A stretch of DNA of 64,000 nucleotides, taken from assembly GCF_018326305.1 (NCBI RefSeq), contig NZ_AP023415.1, forward strand, positions 930,001 through 994,000. Reading direction: 5' to 3'. Both the position numbers and the translations under genes were made by a program. How positions within the stretch are numbered: position 1 is the stretch's first letter; each line of letters opens with the position of its first letter. Source of the DNA: Vescimonas fastidiosa. Lineage in GTDB: Bacteria; Bacillota; Clostridia; Oscillospirales; Oscillospiraceae. Below the pieces are notes generated by a model. That model worked only from the letters and a program-made list of their open reading frames with translations. It did no database searches and was not told the DNA's origin. Shown here one piece after another: positions 59,020-64,000 of this stretch.

Positions 59020-60417
59020 ATGGATTTTGAAGCCATCAAGAAAGCCGCGGAAGGCTATAAGCCTGCAATGGTCAAGTTCCTGCGCGACATGATTGCCATT
59101 CCCTCTGAGTCCTGCGAGGAGGAGGGCGTTGTCAAGCGCATCGCCGAGGAAATGAAGTCCCTGGGCTACGACAAGGTCGAGTTCGATAAGCTGGGCAATG
59201 TCATCGGCTGGATGGGCTCCGGCGACAAGATCATCGTCATCGACTCCCACATCGACACCGTGGGCATCGGCAACATCGAAAACTGGGAAGCTGATCCCTA
59301 CAAGGGCTACGAGACCGAGGACATCATCTATGGCCGCGGCAGCAGTGACCAGGAGGGTGGCATGGCTTCCGCCACCTATGGCGTCAAGATCATGAAGGAC
59401 CTGAACCTGATCCCCGAGGGCTACAAGCTGATGGTGGTGGGCTCCGTTCAGGAAGAGGACTGTGACGGTATGTGCTGGCAGTCCATTGTAAATGAGTATT
59501 TCGGCGGTCCCGAGGATGCCCGCAGCAAGGTGGAGTTCGTCATTTCCACCGAGCCCACCGACGGCGGCATCTATCGCGGCCACCGGGGCCGTATGGAGAT
59601 CCGCGTGGATATGCACGGCGTTTCCTGCCACGGCTCCGCTCCCGAGCGCGGCGACAATGCCATTCATAAGATGGCCGAGGTCATTCTGAACATCCGCGAC
59701 CTCAACGAGAACCCCGCCGACGGCTCCACCGAGATCAACGGCCTGGTGAAGATGCTGGACCCCAAGTTCAATCCCGACCATTACGAGGATGCCCGTTTCC
59801 TGGGCCGCGGCACCTGCACCACCAGCCAGATCTTCTACACCTCTCCCTCCCGCTGCGCCGTGGCCGATAGCTGCTCTATCTCCGTCGACCGCCGCATGAC
59901 CGCAGGCGAGACCTACCAGTCCTGCCTGAAGGAGATCGAGGACCTGCCCGCCTGCAAGAAGTATGCCAAGGATGTGAAGGTCTCCATGTATATGTATGAC
60001 CGTCCCGCCTGGACCGGCCATGTCTATGAGACCGAGTGCTTCTTCCCCACCTGGATCAATAAGGAGTCCGCTCCCCATGTCCAGGCCCTTATCGACGCCC
60101 ACCATGCCCTGTGGGGCACCGAGCGCCTGATGCCCACCGAGCTGGCCGCCTCCAAGCGCCGCGGCCGTCCCCTGACCGATAAGTGGACCTTCTCCACCAA
60201 CGGCGTTTCCATCCAAGGCCGTTATGGCATTCCCTGCGTAGGCTTCGGCCCCGGTGCCGAGTCTCAGGCCCACGCCCCCAACGAGGTGACCTTCAAGCAG
60301 GATCTGGTGACCTGCGCCGCTCTGTATGCCGCCGTTCCCGGCCTGTATAAGCCCGAGAATAAGGATGGCTCCGCCACCTCCTTCCGTCAGGAGCTCACCG
60401 GCAACGACATCAAGTAA
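59020..60417 (+). CDS. ygeY: YgeY family selenium metabolism-linked hydrolase
   Basis: GGAGG eight bases before ATG 59020 fixes the start (465 residues); the frame upstream covers the promoter. It is an M20 metallohydrolase with zinc ligands H77 and D79 (DSHIDTVG), D110 ([10 protein letters not shown]), E145/E146 (QEEDCDG) and a late His in [11 protein letters not shown]. The family cleaves amide or peptide bonds of small N-acyl compounds and is linked with selenium-dependent hydroxylase loci. It leads ygeW and carbamate kinase on the same strand. Confidence 0.93.
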   Translation: MDFEAIKKAAEGYKPAMVKFLRDMIAIPSESCEEEGVVKRIAEEMKSLGYDKVEFDKLGNVIGWMGSGDKIIVIDSHIDTVGIGNIENWEADPYKGYETEDIIYGRGSSDQEGGMASATYGVKIMKDLNLIPEGYKLMVVGSVQEEDCDGMCWQSIVNEYFGGPEDARSKVEFVISTEPTDGGIYRGHRGRMEIRVDMHGVSCHGSAPERGDNAIHKMAEVILNIRDLNENPADGSTEINGLVKMLDPKFNPDHYEDARFLGRGTCTTSQIFYTSPSRCAVADSCSISVDRRMTAGETYQSCLKEIEDLPACKKYAKDVKVSMYMYDRPAWTGHVYETECFFPTWINKESAPHVQALIDAHHALWGTERLMPTELAASKRRGRPLTDKWTFSTNGVSIQGRYGIPCVGFGPGAESQAHAPNEVTFKQDLVTCAALYAAVPGLYKPENKDGSATSFRQELTGNDIK

Positions 60418-60442
60418 TTTTCTCTGACCCCTGTTCTTCCCG

Positions 60443-60466
60443 GTGCGGGCGGTGTGCCGCCCGCAC
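60443..60466 (+). other. Hairpin between ygeY and ygeW
   Basis: GTGCGGGCGG and CCGCCCGCAC pair perfectly around TGTG. There is no T-run, so it is more likely a processing or mRNA-stability site within the operon than a terminator. Confidence 0.55.
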
Positions 60467-60520
60467 GGCGAAGGCCCTTTAGACATCCGTTTTATTCTGA
60501 CAATTAAGGAGATAATCAAT

Positions 60521-61714
60521 ATGAGCAAGACTGTTGAATTGGCCCGTCATCTGGAAACCCTGCGCATTAACAATATGTATAAGAGCGATTTCTATTGGAC
60601 TTGGGACAAGACCGATGACGAGATCGACGCTATCTTCACCGTGGCCGATGCCCTGCGTGACCTGCGTGAGCGCAACAAGAGCACCCGCATCTTCGACTCC
60701 GGCCTGGGCATTTCCCTGTTCCGCGACAATTCCACCCGCACCCGCTTCTCCTTCGCCTCCGCCTGCAACCTGCTGGGCCTGGAGGAGCAGGTCCTGGACG
60801 AGAAAAAGTCTCAGATCGCCCACGGCGAGACCGTCCGGGAAACCGCCAACATGGTCTCCTTCATGGCCGATGTCATCGGTATCCGCGATGATATGTATAT
60901 CGGTCAGGGTCACACCTATCAGAAGACCTTCATGGATGCTCTGGAGGAGGGCTATCGGGACGGCATTCTGGAGCAGCGCCCCACTCTGGTGAACCTGCAG
61001 TGCGATGTGGACCACCCCACCCAGTGCATGGCCGATATGCTCCATGTTATCCACTACTTCGGCGGCGTGGAGAACCTGAAGGGTAAGAAGGTCGCCATGA
61101 CCTGGGCTTACTCTCCCTCCTACGGCAAGCCCCTGTCCGTGCCCCAGGGCGTCATCGGCCTGTTCACCCGCTTCGGCATGGATGTTACCCTGGCTCACCC
61201 CGATGGCTACGATGTGATGCCCGAGGTGGAGGAAGTGGCCCGGAAGAATTGCGAGAAGTACGGCTCCAAGTTCCACAAGACCAACAGCATGGCCGAGGCC
61301 TTCAAGGATGCCGACATCGTGTATCCCAAGTCCTGGGCTCCCTTCGCCGCCATGGAGGAGCGCACCAAGCTGTACTCCGCCGGTGATCAGGCTGGCATCG
61401 ATGCTCTGGAGAAGAAGCTCCTGGCTCAGAATGCCGAGCATAAGGATTGGGCCTGCACCGAGGAAATGATGAAGCTCACCAAGGACGGCAAGGCTCTGTA
61501 TATGCACTGCCTGCCCGCCGACATCACCGGCCTGAGCTGCAAGGAGGGCGAGGTGGACAACTCCGTGTTCGACCGCTATATCGTGCCTCTGTATAAGCAG
61601 GCCTCCTATAAGCCCTATATCATTGCCGCTATGATCTTCATGTCCCAGGTGAAGGACCCCGTCAAGACCCTGATGGAGCTGGACGCCGCCGACAATCATC
61701 GTAAGCTGCACTAA
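60521..61714 (+). CDS. ygeW: Knotted carbamoyltransferase YgeW
   Basis: AAGGAGATAATCAAT before ATG 60521 sets the start; 397 residues, close to E. coli YgeW. Carbamoyl phosphate motif DNSTRTRFSFASACNLLG, HPTQCMADMLHVIHYFGG and ALYMHCLPADITGLSCKEGE are present. It likely takes a carbamoyl-substituted intermediate and releases carbamoyl phosphate for the carbamate kinase two genes on. The exact acceptor is not established. It lies between ygeY and the kinase. Confidence 0.94.
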   Translation: MSKTVELARHLETLRINNMYKSDFYWTWDKTDDEIDAIFTVADALRDLRERNKSTRIFDSGLGISLFRDNSTRTRFSFASACNLLGLEEQVLDEKKSQIAHGETVRETANMVSFMADVIGIRDDMYIGQGHTYQKTFMDALEEGYRDGILEQRPTLVNLQCDVDHPTQCMADMLHVIHYFGGVENLKGKKVAMTWAYSPSYGKPLSVPQGVIGLFTRFGMDVTLAHPDGYDVMPEVEEVARKNCEKYGSKFHKTNSMAEAFKDADIVYPKSWAPFAAMEERTKLYSAGDQAGIDALEKKLLAQNAEHKDWACTEEMMKLTKDGKALYMHCLPADITGLSCKEGEVDNSVFDRYIVPLYKQASYKPYIIAAMIFMSQVKDPVKTLMELDAADNHRKLH

Positions 61715-61731
61715 TTGACCTGAAACCATTC

Positions 61732-61765
61732 GATAGCGGGAGTGCTGCCAAAGGCTCCCGCTATC
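61732..61765 (+). other. Hairpin after ygeW
   Basis: GATAGCGGGAG (61732-61742) and CTCCCGCTATC (61755-61765) pair perfectly around a 12-base loop. No T-run follows, so partial termination or RNA processing between ygeW and the kinase is possible. Confidence 0.6.
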
Positions 61766-61802
61766 GCCCTTACTGTCCGGGCAGCCAAATCGCCCGCATC
61801 CT

Positions 61803-61830
61803 GTAGGGGCGGACGACTCTGTCCGCCCGC
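61803..61830 (+). repeat. REP-like hairpin, copy 7
   Basis: GTAGGGGCGGACG, loop, CTGTCCGCCCGC with GTAG head and GCCCGC end. It lies 20 bases ahead of the carbamate kinase start. Confidence 0.75.
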
Positions 61831-61849
61831 AAGAAAGAGGTATGTTTAT

Positions 61850-62785
61850 ATGAGCAAGCGTATCGTTATCGCCTTGGGCGGCAATGCCCTGGGCAACACC
61901 GCCGCCGAGCAGCTGGCTCTGGTGAGCACCACCGCCAAGGCCATCGTGGACCTCATCGCTGAGGGCAACGAGGTCGTCATCGCCCACGGCAACGGCCCCC
62001 AGGTGGGCATGATCAACCTGGGTCTTTCCACCGCCGCCGAGGCCGGTGCCATCAAGGCCGATATGCCCTTCCCCGAGTGTGGCGCCATGTCCGAGGGCTA
62101 CATCGGCTATCATCTGCAGCAGGCCATCGGCAACGAGCTGTCCTCCCGGGGCATGACCAAGCCCGTGGCCACCATCGTCACCCAGACCGTGGTCTCCGAG
62201 GATGACCCCGCCTTCCAAAACCCCACCAAGCCCGTGGGCGCCTTCTATGATAAGGCCACTGCCGACCGTATCGCCGCCGAAAAGGGCTATACCATGGTGG
62301 AGGATGCCGGCCGTGGCTACCGCCAAGTGGTCCCCTCCCCCAAGCCCTTTGACATCGTGGAGGCCGAGTCCATTAAGGCCCTCTTTAATGCCGGCCATGT
62401 GGTCATCGCCGTAGGCGGCGGCGGCATTCCCGTGGTTCGCAAGAACGGCAAGCTGTGCGGCACCCCCGCCGTCATCGACAAGGACTTCGGCAGCGAGCTG
62501 CTGGCGGAGCTGCTGGACGCCGATGTTCTTGTGATCCTCACCGCCGTGGAGAAGGTGGCCATCAACTTCAATAAGCCCGACCAAAAGGGTCTGGATGATC
62601 TGACCCCCGCCCAGGCCAAGATCTATATGGACGAGAACCAGTTCGCCAAGGGCTCCATGCTGCCCAAGGTCCAGGCCGCGGTGAAGTTCGCCGAGTCCAA
62701 GCCCGGCCGCACCGCCCTTATCACCTTGCTTGAAAAGGCCAAGGACGGTATCGCCGGTAAGACCGGCACCCGTATCCATCAGTAA
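61850..62785 (+). CDS. Carbamate kinase
   Basis: AAAGAGG before ATG 61850 gives 311 residues. Motifs IALGGNALGNTAAEQLALVS, EVVIAHGNGPQVGMINLGLS and AVGGGGIPVVRKNGK are typical. It makes ATP from ADP and carbamoyl phosphate, the energy-yielding end of this pathway (YqeA/ArcC type). A strong terminator-like hairpin follows. It closes the ygeY-ygeW-kinase unit. Confidence 0.96.
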   Translation: MSKRIVIALGGNALGNTAAEQLALVSTTAKAIVDLIAEGNEVVIAHGNGPQVGMINLGLSTAAEAGAIKADMPFPECGAMSEGYIGYHLQQAIGNELSSRGMTKPVATIVTQTVVSEDDPAFQNPTKPVGAFYDKATADRIAAEKGYTMVEDAGRGYRQVVPSPKPFDIVEAESIKALFNAGHVVIAVGGGGIPVVRKNGKLCGTPAVIDKDFGSELLAELLDADVLVILTAVEKVAINFNKPDQKGLDDLTPAQAKIYMDENQFAKGSMLPKVQAAVKFAESKPGRTALITLLEKAKDGIAGKTGTRIHQ

Positions 62786-62804
62786 TTTTCACAAATTTAG
62801 CCCA

Positions 62805-62837
62805 GGCGCGGGAGAGGAAATTCTCCCGCGCCCCTTT
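62805..62837 (+). terminator. Terminator after carbamate kinase
   Basis: GGCGCGGGAGA (62805-62815) and TCTCCCGCGCC (62822-62832) pair perfectly, followed by CCTTTG, a short T tract. Confidence 0.75.
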
Positions 62838-62958
62838 GTCAATCTTCATCCTTTACAAATTTTTCAAACGGTTTTATAGCACTTTTCACAAATTCATCAT
62901 TTGTCACAAGAAAATGCAGGGTACAAAAAAATTTTTTTGGTAAAAATGAAATTTTTGG

Positions 62959-62987
62959 TTGAAATTTTTGAGCCTGTACGCTATAAT
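62959..62987 (+). promoter_or_regulatory. Promoter of the BMP lipoprotein gene
   Basis: TTGAAA (62959-62964), 17-base spacer, TATAAT (62982-62987). The ~95-base leader contains CAGCCGGAAAA / TTTTCGGCTG (about 63032-63064), a hairpin without a T-run, and matches no riboswitch I know. Confidence 0.8.
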
Positions 62988-63089
62988 AACCTTGATGTAT
63001 GTGAATGTCGGGCCTGCGCCCGTTATTCAGACAGCCGGAAAAATTATCATCCTTTTCGGCTGCCACATATTTTAAGGAGGAAAATCTGA

Positions 63090-64000
63090 ATGAAAAAGTT
63101 CCTTGCACTGCTTCTGGCCCTGGTTATGGCTCTGAGCCTGTTCGCCTGCGGCAAGAAGGACAACGACTCTGACAAGGCCAAGGTCAAGGTCGGCTTCATC
63201 ACCCTGCACGACGAAAACTCCACCTACGACCTCAACTTCATCAACGCTGCTAAGGCGGCCATCAAGAATCTGGGTCTGACCGATGCTGACTACATCCTCA
63301 AGACCAACATTCCCGAGGGCCAGGAGTGCTTCGACACCGCTTGCGACCTGGCTGAGAATGGCTGCAACATCATCTTCGCCGACAGCTTCGGCCATGAGCC
63401 CTTCATGATCGACGCCGCCAAGAAGTATCCCGATGTCCAGTTCTGCCACTCCGCCGGCACCCGTGCCCACACCGATGGCCTGCCTAACTATCACAATGCC
63501 TTCGCCTCCATCTACGAGGGCCGTTACCTGGCCGGTATTGCCGCCGGTATGAAGCTCAATGAGATGATCGATGCCGGCCAGTTCACCAAGGACGAGGCTA
63601 AGATCGGCTATGTCGGTGCCTTCACCTATGCGGAAGTTATCTCCGGCTACACCTCTTTCTATCTGGGTGCCAAGTCCGTCTGCCCCTCCGTCACCATGGA
63701 AGTTACCTTCACCGGCAGCTGGTACGATGAGGCTCTGGAGAAGGAAGGCGCTCAGCAGCTGATCGCCAATGGCTGCAAGCTCATCAGCCAGCACGCTGAC
63801 TCCTTCGGCGCTCCCACCGCTTGCGAGAACGCCAAGGTCCCCAATGTTTCCTACAACGGCTCCACCAAGGACGCCGGCCCCAACACCTACATCATCTCCT
63901 CCCGTATCGACTGGGCTCCTTACTATGAGTATGCCATCAAGGCTGTCATGGAAGGCAAGACCATCGACACCGACTGGACCGGCACCCTGGCCACCGGCTC
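63090..64000 (+). CDS. BMP-family (nucleoside-binding) lipoprotein, partial
   Basis: The ATG at 63090 follows AAGGAGG. The gene runs off the right edge; 303 residues are visible. It starts KKFLALLLALVMALSLFACG with a lipobox (LFACG), so it is an exported lipoprotein. The mature part has VGFITLHDENSTYDLNFINA, DSFGHEPFMIDAAKKYPDVQ, NAFASIYEGRYLAGIAAGMK and GSWYDEALEKEGAQQLIANG, the BMP/Med pattern of substrate-binding proteins for purine nucleoside ABC importers. Permease and ATPase genes should follow beyond the window. Context suggests it feeds purines to the pathway. Confidence 0.93.
   Translation, partial: MKKFLALLLALVMALSLFACGKKDNDSDKAKVKVGFITLHDENSTYDLNFINAAKAAIKNLGLTDADYILKTNIPEGQECFDTACDLAENGCNIIFADSFGHEPFMIDAAKKYPDVQFCHSAGTRAHTDGLPNYHNAFASIYEGRYLAGIAAGMKLNEMIDAGQFTKDEAKIGYVGAFTYAEVISGYTSFYLGAKSVCPSVTMEVTFTGSWYDEALEKEGAQQLIANGCKLISQHADSFGAPTACENAKVPNVSYNGSTKDAGPNTYIISSRIDWAPYYEYAIKAVMEGKTIDTDWTGTLATG

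Noticed and set aside
58990..60528. A 512-residue - strand open frame
   Set aside because: Antisense of ygeY with repetitive Gly/Ala/Val composition and no start signal.
60479..62779. A 766-residue - strand open frame
   Set aside because: It is antisense to ygeW and carbamate kinase, which have clear motifs; composition is shadow-like.
62988..63089. Possible purine riboswitch in the BMP gene leader
   Set aside because: The leader has one hairpin but not the three-way junction or conserved loop sequences of purine riboswitches.
53056..63092. Selenocysteine-containing genes in the selenium-linked locus
   Set aside because: All genes here are open without in-frame TGA, so no selenoprotein is visible in this part.

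Overview
The window looks like a piece of chromosome from an anaerobic gut Firmicute of the class Clostridia, most likely an Oscillospiraceae relative. Supporting signs are GGAGG ribosome sites, GC-rich backbone genes with Gram-positive families (YerC, YhaM, Der, Hsp33, BMP lipoprotein), consensus TTGACA/TATAAT promoters, and a selenium/molybdenum-linked nitrogen catabolism locus. The name is inferred from gene content; no 16S gene is present.

Bases 1-10540 are a phage-like accessory region. Reading from its right end it has a tyrosine integrase and a repressor on the + strand, then a leftward operon: two small HTH proteins, a replication initiator, a DnaB helicase, a small-terminase-like protein, small phage genes, a DUF6673-like tail protein and a tape measure protein, closed by a strong terminator. 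No portal, large terminase or capsid gene lies in it. This is the layout of a phage satellite (PICI-like), here with its own tail-length gene. To the left are a ribbon-helix-helix repressor with a three-operator array, a candidate structured RNA behind a consensus promoter, and a partial S24-like gene.

Bases 10540-25236 are a mobilizable element of the Tn4451 type. It has a large serine recombinase, a TnpW-like protein, a MobV relaxase with a recognisable oriT, a CHC2 primase plus a primase/helicase with iteron-like repeats, and conserved element genes (DUF6061-like, DUF6076-like, sigma-like). Cargo is a BceAB-type peptide-sensing/efflux ABC transporter with its own two-component system, and one unrecognised 235-residue protein. 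Both ends carry a related ~45-bp inverted repeat, and the right end abuts a five-tRNA operon (Val-Asp-Phe-Gly-Cys).

Bases 25243-52923 are mostly core genome: the tRNAs, hslO, a methyltransferase with yerC, prfC, a PHP phosphatase, a YhaM-type nuclease, cardiolipin synthase, pncB, potABCD, an RluA-family pseudouridine synthase, yceD-rpmF, a DUF512 radical SAM protein, der, plsY, a DMT exporter, an HMA protein, a VanY-type peptidase, a nucleotidyltransferase, a PhzF protein and a MATE pump. Small low-GC accessory genes interrupt it at 26.7 kb and 36-37 kb.

Bases 53056-64000 form a selenium-dependent molybdenum hydroxylase-linked catabolic locus: yqeB, yqeC, a threonine synthase-like enzyme, an uncharacterised PLP enzyme, a PAS-HTH regulator, ygeY hydrolase, ygeW carbamoyltransferase, carbamate kinase and a BMP-type (nucleoside-binding) lipoprotein. 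Related clusters are linked to anaerobic purine breakdown, with carbamoyl phosphate converted to ATP by carbamate kinase. Seven GTAG-headed REP-like hairpins are scattered from 37.4 to 61.8 kb. A RAYT transposase gene at 56 kb sits among them and carries two copies inside its own reading frame.
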